DNA of 64,000 nucleotides, from the NCBI RefSeq assembly GCF_022539405.1, contig NZ_CP054394.1:2501-66500 (forward strand). The letters are read 5' to 3'. Both the position numbers and the translations under genes were made by a program. Shown here piece after piece: positions 18,116-27,634 of this stretch (position 1 is the stretch's first letter; every line of letters starts with the position of its first letter). The stretch comes from Natranaerofaba carboxydovora (GTDB taxonomy: Bacteria > Bacillota > Natranaerobiia > Natranaerobiales > Natranaerofabaceae). The notes beneath the pieces were generated by a model. The model made no database searches. It saw only the letters and a list, made by a program, of their open reading frames with translations, and was not told the origin of the DNA.

Positions 18116-19981
18116 TTAATTTGAATTTGTTTCTGGTTCGATTCCCGCTAATTTCATTAAATATGCTGCATTGGTAGTAGGTGACAGTCCTTTTCGAAGA
18201 ATATAATCAAATTTTATTTCATCGTTTTGGTAGTATTCTCTAAAGTGATAATTTTTGAGTTCTGATTGTTCTTTTTCTAAATTTCCAAGCTCTAAGTCAT
18301 GGGTGGAGACAAGGCCTATGGCATCTTCTCTTTGAAGTTTTTTTATTACTGCTTTAGCCCCGGTGTGTCGATCCCATGAGTTAGTACCTTTAAATATTTC
18401 ATCTAATAGATAAAAAACTGGTTCTTGTTCTGCTAGCTTTATAATACTTTTGATCCTTAATAGCTCAGCATAAAAAGATGAAATATTTTTTTCTAAGTTA
18501 TCACTAATTCGCATACAGGTATAAACATTCATCAACGATGCTTTGAAAGATTTGGCACAGATTGGTGCTCCTATATAAGCCATTACGAGATTAATTCCTG
18601 CTGTTCTAAGTAACGTGCTTTTTCCTGACATATTAGAGCCGGTAATTAATAAGGTGTTAACAGGTTTTTTGAGCTCAAGATTGTTGCAAACCCTATTTTC
18701 AGTAATAAGCGGATGTCCAAGATCTTCTGCTTCAAAAAACTTTGGCTCTCCTGTAATTTCAGGCATCACCCAGTCAGGATTATCAAAATTGATATTACTT
18801 AAGCTTGATAAGGCCTCGATTTCCCCAAGGATATTAAACCATAATTCTATATCTTTTCCGGATTGTTTTTTCCACTTTTCTAAAGCAATTTGCCATCTGT
18901 AATCCAAAAGAAATAGGATATTAAAAACTAAATATAGCTGATTAAAACGATGAGATATTGCATCAACTATTTTTTCTAGTTGATTAATTTGCTGTGAAGC
19001 ATTTATCTTTTTATTATGATTTGTATTTGTTAGACTATTTAAAGTAAATTGTAGTTTTTTAAGCGGCTTTGACTTAAAGTTTTCTGATTCTACTAAACCT
19101 AGCATTTTTTTGTATCCTTTAAGGATGTCGATATATGCTGTGATAGCCATAAAATCATTTATGCGCCTTGAATAGTCATACACCAGGATACCTATATGTA
19201 AAGCTATCATTACAGCAGGAAAAAAGTAAGACATATCCGTGAAGAAAGCCGATAATAAAAGCGCTATAGTAATCAAAGGTAAAACCTTTACTGCTAAATT
19301 TACAAAAGGGTAAAGATATATTTTATTTTGATTTTTGGCCCATGAAAAAAGTTTTTCGGTGTTTTTATTTTGTAAGCTTGTTTTCTTGTTATCTTTATCA
19401 TTTATTTTCCTACCTTCAGTCATTAATTCTTGTCGCCACTTGAGCTTTTTAGAGAGTTCTTCTATAGCTTCTTGACGGTTATGAATATCTTCTATTTTCT
19501 CGCAAGGTTTTTTTAGGAGCTCTTTTAGTTTTTTACGTCCGTTGAAAGTTGTTGTGGTATTTATCCATTGAAATAGTGATCCTTGACCAAAGATATCTAA
19601 GTCATGAGTATATGGGTGTTCTTCATCTATGAATTCGCTTCCTTTATCTTCAAAAGAGTCCCAGTTTCCATTTGATCTAAGTATGGCTTCCTCGTTTATT
19701 TGACTTAGGATAAGGGCGTGGGTTCTCTTATCTTGAAACTGTCGATGCTTTGCCACAAGTATAACAAAAATTATCAAGAATATTGCTAGGATAGCTATGC
19801 TAGCAAAAATATTAGCAGACATATATAAATATATTGCTCCTGCTATACCTATTAGTGCTGTTAATAGTCTTAAGTTTGATGTTTTGTTAGCTTTTTTAAG
19901 GTATTCTTGTGCGGTTTTTGATTGGTGTTTTATTCGGTTATTGTATAGTTCTTTTGCAGTTTGGGGTTTTTTGTCTTGCAT
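18116..19981 (-). CDS. membrane-associated MutS-family ATPase
   Basis: A 621-residue protein with a MutS-type ATPase domain at its C-terminal end: Walker A GSNMSGKSTLLRT near residue 447, Walker B FYLLDEIFKGTNS, and LVSTHDLELGNL with the H-switch. Unlike MutS1 or MutS2, the N-terminal half holds two pairs of membrane helices (residues ~38-78 and ~225-270) and no mismatch-binding or Smr domain. It belongs to the poorly studied membrane MutS-like group, often loosely annotated as mismatch repair protein. A role in repair is doubtful. The ATG at 19981 follows AGGAAGATG. Confidence 0.85.
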   Translation of the reverse strand: MQDKKPQTAKELYNNRIKHQSKTAQEYLKKANKTSNLRLLTALIGIAGAIYLYMSANIFASIAILAIFLIIFVILVAKHRQFQDKRTHALILSQINEEAILRSNGNWDSFEDKGSEFIDEEHPYTHDLDIFGQGSLFQWINTTTTFNGRKKLKELLKKPCEKIEDIHNRQEAIEELSKKLKWRQELMTEGRKINDKDNKKTSLQNKNTEKLFSWAKNQNKIYLYPFVNLAVKVLPLITIALLLSAFFTDMSYFFPAVMIALHIGILVYDYSRRINDFMAITAYIDILKGYKKMLGLVESENFKSKPLKKLQFTLNSLTNTNHNKKINASQQINQLEKIVDAISHRFNQLYLVFNILFLLDYRWQIALEKWKKQSGKDIELWFNILGEIEALSSLSNINFDNPDWVMPEITGEPKFFEAEDLGHPLITENRVCNNLELKKPVNTLLITGSNMSGKSTLLRTAGINLVMAYIGAPICAKSFKASLMNVYTCMRISDNLEKNISSFYAELLRIKSIIKLAEQEPVFYLLDEIFKGTNSWDRHTGAKAVIKKLQREDAIGLVSTHDLELGNLEKEQSELKNYHFREYYQNDEIKFDYILRKGLSPTTNAAYLMKLAGIEPETNSN

Positions 19982-20017
19982 GTCATCTTCCTTTCTTCTA
20001 ATGAAAACTAAAAGCCC

Positions 20018-21145
20018 TTAAAGAGTTTTTCCTTTTTCTTTGGCCATTTTAATAGTTTGGTCTTTTTTATTTTTTGGTGGAGTATAAATTTTGTCTCGTC
20101 TAACTAGAAGGATAGCGTTTTTATTACATCCATCAATACAAGCTCCACATCCGATACATAAGTCTTCAATTATTTTGGCTGTTTTGCCATTTTTATTTGC
20201 TTGTGATTGTTCGATAATCTCTACAGCGTTTATATGACATTTTTTACTACAATTCCCACAGCCATTACAATTTTGGCTGTCAATATGAGGAATGAAATTA
20301 CTCGGAATAACAGAATGCACTTCGTGTTCGTTAATTGCACGTAATACTCCGCAGCAGCAGCCGCAGCAGTGGCATAAATAAAAAGGATTTTTTTCTACAT
20401 TATCAACTAGATGAACAAGTCCTTTTTCTTGTGTTTCGTCTAAGATCCTTAAGAGCTCATCAGTCCCTGCAGGACGGCCAAAGCCTTTTTCAACAACCCA
20501 TTCTGCAGCACTTCCAAGAGAAGTACAAACATCCATTGGAGCATCACAATTTTTCCCTAAGTGCCAAGCTTTGTGACGACAACTGCATGTAGTTATTGCT
20601 CCCTTGCCAGCATCTTTTATTAAATCAGCAGCTTTTTCATAGTCAAAAACTTCAGTCTCTATCTCCAAAGGAATATGCTTTTGATGAGTAGAAGCCCTGA
20701 AGAATTTTGTTTCCCCGCCAAAAATTTCTTGGACTACTTCTTTGTTAGTTAGATACTCTTCGAATAGCTCTGACAAATCCTTAAGAGGAAGGTTAGAAGT
20801 GGTTCTCATAAAAGTGTATTCAAAAAAACCTACAACCATTGGAGTTAACATGTAATACTGATCATCCTTACCTTCAGCATTTAGATCTGTGACTAGCCCC
20901 TTATTAATCATGTTGTTAAGGTGCTTTTTTAACTCGCTTTGACTTAGAGAAGTTTTTTTCTGTAGGCTGTTAAAAGAGCTAATGAATCTAGGGAATTTAG
21001 CACCTAAGCTAGCTTCCTCTTCGGTGTAAAGGCATTTTAAGATATGTAACAAAGTTTCATTATTAGGTGCTCCCGGTGGATGACTGTCTATTTTTTTGGC
21101 TAGTGCTTTATATACTGCTTCTTTATTAGTACCTAAATGACCCAT
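20018..21145 (-). CDS. 4Fe-4S ferredoxin-domain protein with winged-helix-like N-terminus
   Basis: A 375-residue cytoplasmic protein. The first ~110 residues resemble a helix-turn-helix (TSLSQSELKKHLNNMINKGL). A middle region holds unusual cysteines, CSCRHKAWHLGKNC and later the dense cluster CHCCGCCCG. The C-terminus has two classical cluster motifs, CNGCGNCSKKCH and CIGCGACIDGCN, as in two-cluster ferredoxins. Proteins of this architecture are common in clostridia and methanogens and have no firm function. A redox sensor or electron carrier is plausible. It starts 36 bases upstream of the mutS-like gene and may share its transcript. Confidence 0.85.
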   Translation of the reverse strand: MGHLGTNKEAVYKALAKKIDSHPPGAPNNETLLHILKCLYTEEEASLGAKFPRFISSFNSLQKKTSLSQSELKKHLNNMINKGLVTDLNAEGKDDQYYMLTPMVVGFFEYTFMRTTSNLPLKDLSELFEEYLTNKEVVQEIFGGETKFFRASTHQKHIPLEIETEVFDYEKAADLIKDAGKGAITTCSCRHKAWHLGKNCDAPMDVCTSLGSAAEWVVEKGFGRPAGTDELLRILDETQEKGLVHLVDNVEKNPFYLCHCCGCCCGVLRAINEHEVHSVIPSNFIPHIDSQNCNGCGNCSKKCHINAVEIIEQSQANKNGKTAKIIEDLCIGCGACIDGCNKNAILLVRRDKIYTPPKNKKDQTIKMAKEKGKTL

Positions 21146-21264
21146 AACTATTCTCCCCTCTCCCCAAATTTTTCATGTTTTATTTAATAAGCCTGAAGTG
21201 TAATTTCAATACACTGAGGTAAAAACCTGCTAATTTAACAATCTGAATTCCTCTATGAATTCCT

Positions 21265-22521
21265 CTAAGATACGCTATTAATGCCTGCAACATATCCGGT
21301 GGAAAAAGCTATTTGTAAGTTATACCCTCCAGTTAAGGCATCCACATCCAAAATTTCACCGGCAAAATAAAGCCCTTTAATTAACTTTGATTCCATGGTT
21401 TTGGGGTTTACTTCTTTAGTATTGATACCACCTGAGGTGACAGTCGCTTCTTTAATATCTCTTAGACTTTTGACTGTGATGTTGAAATCTTTTAGTGAGT
21501 TGATTATTTTCCCTCTTTCCTTTTTGGTTAGCTGGTTTAAACTAGTATTATTATCGACTTCTAGGTTTTCTAGTAGTTCCTTTACAAAATTTTTGGGTAG
21601 ATAATCGGTTAGGAGGGTAGAGACTTGTTTGTTACTATATTTTGAAGAAGTGAAGATTTCTTTTAATTCTTCATGAGGTATATTTGGCACAAAGTCGATA
21701 CTTATTGAATGACCAATTAATTTTTGCTTGCGAGACTTTGTGCTTGATGGATCTAACTTGTTTAAATAAGAGCTTAGTTTTAACACTGCTGGTCCAGAGA
21801 TTCCGAAATGAGTTATCAAAAGGTCCCCCTGTATTGTTTTTAGCTTATTTGCGATTTTGGTCTTAACCGCAACATTTTCAAAAGACATGCCGGATAATTT
21901 TGTTATCCATTTTTCTTTTATCTCAATTGGCACCAGGGCAGGTTTTAATGGGGTGATGGTATGGCCCAAATTATTTGCTATCTTATGTCCAAAACCTGTA
22001 CTACCGGTGCCGGGATATGAGACACCTCCAGTAGCCAAAATCACACTATCACAGGCTATAATGTTATTCTCGTTAATTTTAACACTTTCGATCTTATTAT
22101 TTTTTATCAAAATCTCTTCTGTACTCTTTCCAAGATAAAGCTTAACATTGTTTTTTTTAAGCAAATTATAAAAAATATTTATAACGTCGCTAGAATTATT
22201 GCTTTTGGGAAAGACACAACCATCATCTTCAATTATAACAGGGCAGCCATTATCCTCCATAAACTTAATCAAGTCTTGGCTTGTAAAAGCCTCTAAGCTT
22301 TTATATAAAAACTTATTATTTGTAATAACCTTGTCTATAATTTCAGCTGGTTCTTTGTCATTTGTTAGGTTACATCTGCCTCCACCTGTTATTTTTAATT
22401 TTTTACCCAGCCGAGAATTTTTCTCTACTAAAATCACGTTATTACAATGTTCTCCTGCTGTAATAGCTGCCATCATGCCAGCAGGGCCACCGCCAATTAT
22501 AACTACTGTTTTATCCTTCAT
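21265..22521 (-). CDS. HI0933/YhiN-family NAD(P)/FAD-dependent oxidoreductase
   Basis: A 418-residue flavoprotein. The dinucleotide motif IIGGGPAGMMAA is at residues 8-19 and is followed by the family hallmark KKLKITGGGRCNLTND. The end, LYFAGEILDVDALTGGYNLQIAFSTGYVAG, matches the HI0933-like (BaiN/YhiN) group. Members include flavin-dependent reductases acting on unsaturated steroids and lipids, but most have no known substrate. Length is normal. It stands alone on the minus strand between two terminated units. Confidence 0.92.
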   Translation of the reverse strand: MKDKTVVIIGGGPAGMMAAITAGEHCNNVILVEKNSRLGKKLKITGGGRCNLTNDKEPAEIIDKVITNNKFLYKSLEAFTSQDLIKFMEDNGCPVIIEDDGCVFPKSNNSSDVINIFYNLLKKNNVKLYLGKSTEEILIKNNKIESVKINENNIIACDSVILATGGVSYPGTGSTGFGHKIANNLGHTITPLKPALVPIEIKEKWITKLSGMSFENVAVKTKIANKLKTIQGDLLITHFGISGPAVLKLSSYLNKLDPSSTKSRKQKLIGHSISIDFVPNIPHEELKEIFTSSKYSNKQVSTLLTDYLPKNFVKELLENLEVDNNTSLNQLTKKERGKIINSLKDFNITVKSLRDIKEATVTSGGINTKEVNPKTMESKLIKGLYFAGEILDVDALTGGYNLQIAFSTGYVAGINSVS

Positions 22522-22614
22522 AGATTCAACATCCTTTAAAAATATTTCTACTTATTTTCTACTTATATTTTAACTCTTTTTCATAAAAAGAAACACCAAA
22601 AATTCATTTCTACA

Positions 22615-22639
22615 TAAAAAAAGCTCCTTTTTAAGGAGC
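22615..22639 (-). terminator. intrinsic terminator of the HD-GYP gene
   Basis: On the minus strand GCTCCTT pairs with AAGGAGC (22639-22623) across a three-base loop, followed by seven Ts. It lies 16 bases after the HD-GYP stop. Confidence 0.9.
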
Positions 22640-22654
22640 AACTAGTTAAAGAAA

Positions 22655-23689
22655 TTAAAATATTAAGACGTCTGCCAATTCTTTATTATCTTCTTTAGAT
22701 AAATCTATTATCTCATGATCGGTTCTTATCACAGGGTTATGTAAATCCTCTTTGTAAAAATAAACTATTTCACCTTTTTCCCCCGTATTTAAAACAACAT
22801 TAGAACCCACAAAAAACGATAAAATATTGTCAATAAATAACAGAGATATTTTGGGATCTAAATTTTTAAAAGCACCAGCTTTTATTTCATTTAAAGCATC
22901 GAAGGGTGAGTACCGTTGGTCGTAACTACGTTCAGAAGTCATAGCATCAAAAGTATCTGCAACAGCTATGATTTTAGCGAAATCAGTTATTTTGTCTTCT
23001 TTTAATCCTAAAGGATAACCACTTCCATCGGTCCTTTCATGGTGTTGAAGGATAGCAAAAGCTATATTTTTCCCTAATCCTTTAGTATTAAAAATAATTT
23101 CGTAACCATACTCAGGATGTTTTTTTATCTGTTCGAATTCTTCGTCACTTAGCTTGGTTGGTTTATTCAAAATTGTTTCAGGCACTTTCATTTTTCCGAT
23201 ATCATGTAAGAGGGCAGCCATACTCAATTCTTTAATAGTATCAAGGTCGTAGTTTAACCATTTACCAATTAAGGATGAATAAACCGCTACATTCATGCTA
23301 TGCTGAAATGTGTAGGAATCTTTAGATTTCATTTCATTGATTAAGCTAGCATGATTTCTTGTTGATAGTGTATATGTAAGTAATTCTTCGGTTATATTTT
23401 CTATTTTACCTATTTCCAAATCATCAGAGTATTTTATCTTTTTCATGAAATTAGAAATTAGATCCTTTGAGGCAGAAAATTTTTTTCTTAATTCTTTTTG
23501 GTCCATGAAAAAATTTTTGTCCTTCTTTACTTTTTCTTTTGCATAAACAATACCCCAGGATTGCAATAATTCAATATGTTTGGGTGTTAACTCAGTTTCT
23601 TTTGGGAGTATTATTGCTCCATTTTTGTTATAGACATCTGTTTCTAATTTCATACCTGAAACAAAATCTTTAACACTTAACTTTTTCAA
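22655..23689 (-). CDS. HD-GYP domain protein, probable cyclic di-GMP phosphodiesterase
   Basis: A 344-residue cytoplasmic protein. A short N-terminal domain (residues 1-60, DUF3391-like) precedes the HD-GYP domain: YTFQHSMNVAVYS, the metal-binding HDIGK, LQHHERTDGSGYP with the GYP motif, and ADTFDAMTSERSY. All the catalytic residues I can check are present, so it should hydrolyse cyclic di-GMP. A C-terminal PilZ-like or SH3-like strand region (NVVLNTGEKGEIVYF) follows. With the GGDEF/HD-GYP protein at 46.4 kb, it shows that this organism uses cyclic di-GMP. It has no sensory domain. Confidence 0.92.
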   Translation of the reverse strand: MKKLSVKDFVSGMKLETDVYNKNGAIILPKETELTPKHIELLQSWGIVYAKEKVKKDKNFFMDQKELRKKFSASKDLISNFMKKIKYSDDLEIGKIENITEELLTYTLSTRNHASLINEMKSKDSYTFQHSMNVAVYSSLIGKWLNYDLDTIKELSMAALLHDIGKMKVPETILNKPTKLSDEEFEQIKKHPEYGYEIIFNTKGLGKNIAFAILQHHERTDGSGYPLGLKEDKITDFAKIIAVADTFDAMTSERSYDQRYSPFDALNEIKAGAFKNLDPKISLLFIDNILSFFVGSNVVLNTGEKGEIVYFYKEDLHNPVIRTDHEIIDLSKEDNKELADVLIF

Positions 23690-23987
23690 AATATCCCCCC
23701 TTTATCTAGTTAAGTCTTTCTACAGTCCAATTTATATAATATTGTTATAAATACTAATTATCATATATTTCTAATTTTATCTAAATGAAATACAAAATGC
23801 TGTCGTTTATTGTCGAGTTTTAAAAGAAGTTAAAAGTAAATTTTTATATAGGTAATCTGGACGATGTAATGATTGGAAGGGTAAGAGAAGAAAATGTAGA
23901 ATTAAAAAGTATAATTAAATTAGAAACTATTTAAGTTAATGTAGTGTTTACTATTGACGAAATTATATAAACAAAGGGGGAGGAATA

Positions 23988-24713
23988 GTGAAGATATTAG
24001 CTATTTTTGAAGGGGCTTATGGAGAGAGAATAATAAATAACATTGAAAATAATATGCCAGAAGATTGGTGGGTAACAAGCTTTACACCACCGGATATAGC
24101 TGAGCCAGTGGTTGATTACCCTGAAGAATACTTGCCACAAGAACTACCACAGGTAGATTTAATTTTACATATGGCAGAAAACAGCCAGGCGCCTCAGCTT
24201 TTGCCTGAAATTGTAGATATGAGCGGGGCTAAGGGAGTGATAGCTTCAATTGATGATTCTTCCTGGATACCACCAGGACTTCGTAACCAACTAGAGAAAC
24301 AACTTGGCAAAAAAGGGGTTGCCATAGTGTTTCCAAAGCCTCTTTGTTCAATAAATGAAGGAAGTTGTGGATTTGAAGATAGTTATTATGAATATGAGAG
24401 CGAAATAATAGAAGAGTTTTCTAGATATTTTGGCAGGCCCAAATTTGATGTGACCTTGGATGAAGAAAACAAAATAAAAAAGGTTGAAGTACTAAGGGGA
24501 GCCCCCTGTGGAGCAACTCATTATACAGTAAAGAAGATAAAAGGAATGAGCGTTGATGAAGTGACTCCAAAAGCTGGCCTTATGAGCATTCATTACCCAT
24601 GTCTTGCTTCTATGGAATTTGAAAAAAAGAAAGAAGGTAATATTGATACTATAATGCACATATCGGGTAAAATTTTTAATGAAGAGTTGGATAAGGCTAT
24701 GGGGAAAGATTGA
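23988..24713 (+). CDS. DUF166-family protein
   Basis: A 241-residue cytoplasmic protein of the DUF166 family, known from archaea and some clostridia and without an established role. Visible traits are the opening KILAIFEGAYGERIINNI, the VIASIDDSSWIPPGLRNQLE segment, and conserved cysteines in FPKPLCSINEGSCGF, RGAPCGATHYT and HYPCLASM, which suggest metal or cluster binding. The start is GTG 23988 behind a very strong GGGGGAGG. It is a single-gene unit with a terminator. The 298 bases upstream hold no gene and no promoter I can call with confidence. Confidence 0.8.
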   Translation: MKILAIFEGAYGERIINNIENNMPEDWWVTSFTPPDIAEPVVDYPEEYLPQELPQVDLILHMAENSQAPQLLPEIVDMSGAKGVIASIDDSSWIPPGLRNQLEKQLGKKGVAIVFPKPLCSINEGSCGFEDSYYEYESEIIEEFSRYFGRPKFDVTLDEENKIKKVEVLRGAPCGATHYTVKKIKGMSVDEVTPKAGLMSIHYPCLASMEFEKKKEGNIDTIMHISGKIFNEELDKAMGKD

Positions 24714-24755
24714 TTTTTAGAACACATCCTCACTCAAAACAATTGATGAAATTAA

Positions 24756-24785
24756 CGGTGTTGTCATCACAGCACCGATTTTTTT
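24756..24785 (+). terminator. intrinsic terminator of the DUF166 gene
   Basis: CGGTGTTGT pairs with ACAGCACCG (24756-24777) with one G-T wobble and a four-base loop, then ATTTTTTT. Confidence 0.9.
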
Positions 24786-24855
24786 CTTTTAATATTTAAT
24801 TGAGCCCCCAAAAATCAAAGTATTTTTCGAATTTATATTTAAGAGGGTGAAATAT

Positions 24856-25683
24856 ATGGAGAGCTGGCAGCTAGATCTATTAAAAACTGCCAAAACAGGA
24901 AACGAAGAAGCTAGAGAAAAGTTAATTGAAAGCTATACATCGTTTATTAAACAAGCTGCCTCTAATTATTGCAAGCGAAAACTAGAATGGGAAAATGATG
25001 ATGAGTTGAGTATTGCAATGCTTGCATTTAATGAAGCCATAGACAGTTATGATCTTAATTCTGAGAAAAAATTTGAAAACTATGTTCGGATGGTGATGAA
25101 AAACCGTTTGATAGATTTTTACCGCAAGGAGTCAAGACACAACAATTTGTCTCTAGAAAATAATAATGAAGAAGGTATAGATAATTCTACAAATTCTAAG
25201 CAACACTCACAAGATACTAGCTACTTGGAAGCAAAAGTTTCTCTAGAAAGATATCGAGAAAAGAAAGCCGTAGAAAATAGAAAAGAAGAAATGGAAGAAT
25301 TTGAAAAAGAACTTAATAAGTTTGGTCTTTCGTTGGAAATGCTAGAAAAAAGTGCTCCAAAACACGAAAAAACTAGGAATAAACTTGTTGAAATAGCCCA
25401 GTACATAGCTTCGCAGTCAGATCTTTCTGGATATGTAAAAAAGAAAAAAAAGCTGCCATTAAAAGAAGTGGTTCTTGCTACAGGGATAAGTAAGAAGGTA
25501 TTAAAGAGAGGACGTCAATATATATTAGGGATAATGTTAATAATGATGGATGAACGCTTTAGTTACCTTCGCTCACTTTTTACATTGCCTTTGATTGGAA
25601 AAGATAATAATGAACATAATATAAGATCCTTTTATAGCCGAGGCGAAAGTGCGGCCTCGAAAGGAGATGGTCAAGGTGAATAA
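24856..25683 (+). CDS. sigI: RNA polymerase sigma factor SigI
   Basis: A 275-residue alternative sigma factor of the SigI family. The sigma region 2 segments are clear: ARKLIESYTSFIKQA-like helix near the start, DDELSIAMLAFNEAIDSYD, and KFENYVRMVMKNRLIDFYRKESR. The C-terminal part has the SigI-specific domain (LPLKEVVLATGISKKVLKRGRQYI). ATG 24856 lies eight bases after AGAGGG; an in-frame GTG at 24847 overlaps this site. The gene ends inside the rsgI start (eight-base overlap), so sigma factor and anti-sigma factor are coupled. In relatives, SigI answers heat or polysaccharide signals. Confidence 0.93.
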   Translation: MESWQLDLLKTAKTGNEEAREKLIESYTSFIKQAASNYCKRKLEWENDDELSIAMLAFNEAIDSYDLNSEKKFENYVRMVMKNRLIDFYRKESRHNNLSLENNNEEGIDNSTNSKQHSQDTSYLEAKVSLERYREKKAVENRKEEMEEFEKELNKFGLSLEMLEKSAPKHEKTRNKLVEIAQYIASQSDLSGYVKKKKKLPLKEVVLATGISKKVLKRGRQYILGIMLIMMDERFSYLRSLFTLPLIGKDNNEHNIRSFYSRGESAASKGDGQGE

Positions 25684-27085
25684 AAATAAAATAAAGGCAG
25701 TGGTGATGAGAATAGAAGGAGATTATGTAAAAGTTGCTACAGAGGACAGAAGATTTTTGACACTATCTCTTCCAAATGAAGGGACTGAGGTTGGAGAAGA
25801 GATCTGGATAGATCCCGCTGAAGTAGACAACAAGAAAAAAACTTCACTACTTGGGCATACTAGAGCTATTAGTGCTGCTGCAGTTATCTTAATTATGATA
25901 GTTGGCATTGTCTATTCAACAGTAGCTCCTACCAGCCCTACCGGGGAGGCAGCGGCTTATCTTGCTATCGATATAAACCCTAGCATCGAACTCGCTATAG
26001 ACTCTGAAAACCAGGTGGTTGATATAATTTCTTATGATACGGAAGCTGAAGAACTAACAAGAGATATTTCGCTAGATGAACTAGATAACAAAAATACTTT
26101 TACTGTATTAAAGGCTTTAGTTAATAAGGCAAAAGATAAAGGTTATATACATCCCGGGGATGAGAATTTATTTTTAATAACTCTTGTAGGTGCTAATAAT
26201 GATAGTGAAAATATAGATTCTGTTGCTTTGGCTGAATTAACTTCAAGGATAGTAAAAGAAGAGCTAACTAGCCACCTGCAAGATTTGGAAATATTCGGCA
26301 GAGTGGGAGTGCAGCAAGCTACTTTAGATGATAGGGTAGAGGCCAAAGGACAAGAAAGAAGTATTAACAATTATGTTTTACAAAAAAAAGCTTCTAAGGA
26401 AGTGGGAGCATCTAAAGAAGAGCTTAGAAACCTTGAAAACAGGGAGTTAATAGATGAAATTGCCAAAAGAGATTTGCCTGCTAGGAGAGTTTTTGATGAA
26501 TTTGATGAATCAAAAGGGCCTGAAGGTGAAGGACCACCTGAGGTGCCACCGGGGCAAAGAGAAAAACCCCCGGGTCTAAGAGACGAACCTCCTGGTCTAA
26601 GAGATGACCATCCTGGTCGTGGAGAAAAACCTCCTGGCCAAAGAGATGAGCACCCAGGAGAAAGGCCTGATGATGATCGCGATTCTTCGGGTAGGGAATT
26701 TGAGCCAGGTCAAGAAGAGCCTCCTGGACAAAAAGATGCGCCAGGGCTAGAGGAAGACCCATGGGAAGTAGATCCTTCGGAGAAAAATCAGGAACATGTT
26801 CCTCCTGGTCAAAAAGAGGTACCTCCTGGAAGAGAGGATGAAAGACCTGAGAAAGATGATGAAATATCTGAGCAAGATGACGATGAACTCCTCGAGAAAG
26901 AAGATGGTGATACTAGGGAAAAAGATCACCCCAGAGATAAAGTGCCCGGACAAGAAAAGCCTCCGGGTCTAGATGAGGATCTGCAGGAAGAAGATTCTCC
27001 AGAGAAGGGCCAAGAAGATATTCCTCCAGGTCAAAAAGAAGTACCACCTGGAAAAGAGGATGAAACATCCAAAAAAGGGCATTAA
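25676..27085 (+). CDS. rsgI: anti-sigma factor RsgI with long Pro/Gly-rich tail
   Basis: A 469-residue membrane anti-sigma factor. The N-terminal RsgI domain (IKAVVMRIEGDYVKVATEDR) binds SigI in the cytoplasm. One membrane helix (ISAAAVILIMIVGIVYSTV) is near residues 68-88. Next comes the conserved periplasmic domain that starts AAYLAIDINPSIELAIDSE. The last ~190 residues are repeats of (D/E)xPPG(Q/L)(K/R), very rich in Pro, Gly, Glu and Asp. Clostridial RsgI proteins often end in carbohydrate-binding modules; here the tail may instead reach through or bind the wall. The start is GTG 25676, nine bases after AAAGGAG. Confidence 0.9.
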   Translation: MNKNKIKAVVMRIEGDYVKVATEDRRFLTLSLPNEGTEVGEEIWIDPAEVDNKKKTSLLGHTRAISAAAVILIMIVGIVYSTVAPTSPTGEAAAYLAIDINPSIELAIDSENQVVDIISYDTEAEELTRDISLDELDNKNTFTVLKALVNKAKDKGYIHPGDENLFLITLVGANNDSENIDSVALAELTSRIVKEELTSHLQDLEIFGRVGVQQATLDDRVEAKGQERSINNYVLQKKASKEVGASKEELRNLENRELIDEIAKRDLPARRVFDEFDESKGPEGEGPPEVPPGQREKPPGLRDEPPGLRDDHPGRGEKPPGQRDEHPGERPDDDRDSSGREFEPGQEEPPGQKDAPGLEEDPWEVDPSEKNQEHVPPGQKEVPPGREDERPEKDDEISEQDDDELLEKEDGDTREKDHPRDKVPGQEKPPGLDEDLQEEDSPEKGQEDIPPGQKEVPPGKEDETSKKGH

Positions 27086-27170
27086 GCGGTTGCTAGCCAA
27101 AAGGAGTTCACAATCGTATGTAGAATTAAATAAAAATATAGAAAAGATCACAAAATGAGGAGGAAAAATA

Positions 27171-27602
27171 TTGAAAAAAGCGACTATTGAAACAGAGAAA
27201 GGAACAATGGTAGTGGAATTATACGAACAGAATGCACCAGGAACAGTAGAAAATTTTGTTAAATTGATTAAAGAAAACTTCTATGATGGACTTACATTTC
27301 ACCGGGTCATTCCAGGCTTTGTAAATCAAGGTGGCTGTCCTAAAGGAACAGGAACGGGCGGACCAGGATATACAATTAAATGTGAAACTGAAAATAACCC
27401 CAATAAACATGAAAGAGGGAGTCTTTCCATGGCTCATGCCGGTAAAGATACAGGAGGGAGTCAGTTTTTTATCTGCCATGCCTCTCAGCCTCATTTGGAT
27501 GGGAAACATACTGTCTTTGGTAAAGTGATAGAAGGAGACGAGGTAATAGATAAGATATCAAAAGGAGATAAAATTATTAAAATGACAGTGGAAGAAAATT
27601 AA
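27171..27602 (+). CDS. peptidyl-prolyl cis-trans isomerase, cyclophilin type
   Basis: A 143-residue cytoplasmic cyclophilin. The hallmarks are [13 protein letters not shown] with the active Arg, [29 protein letters not shown] and [11 protein letters not shown]. It catalyses proline isomerisation in folding proteins. The length is that of the short bacterial form, and there is no signal peptide. The start is TTG 27171 after GAGGAGG. It follows rsgI by 85 bases and leads the next membrane protein gene by 32, so a shared transcript is possible. Confidence 0.95.
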   Translation: MKKATIETEKGTMVVELYEQNAPGTVENFVKLIKENFYDGLTFHRVIPGFVNQGGCPKGTGTGGPGYTIKCETENNPNKHERGSLSMAHAGKDTGGSQFFICHASQPHLDGKHTVFGKVIEGDEVIDKISKGDKIIKMTVEEN

Positions 27603-27634
27603 TAAATTAGCTAGAAAGGCAGGTTATTAGATAA

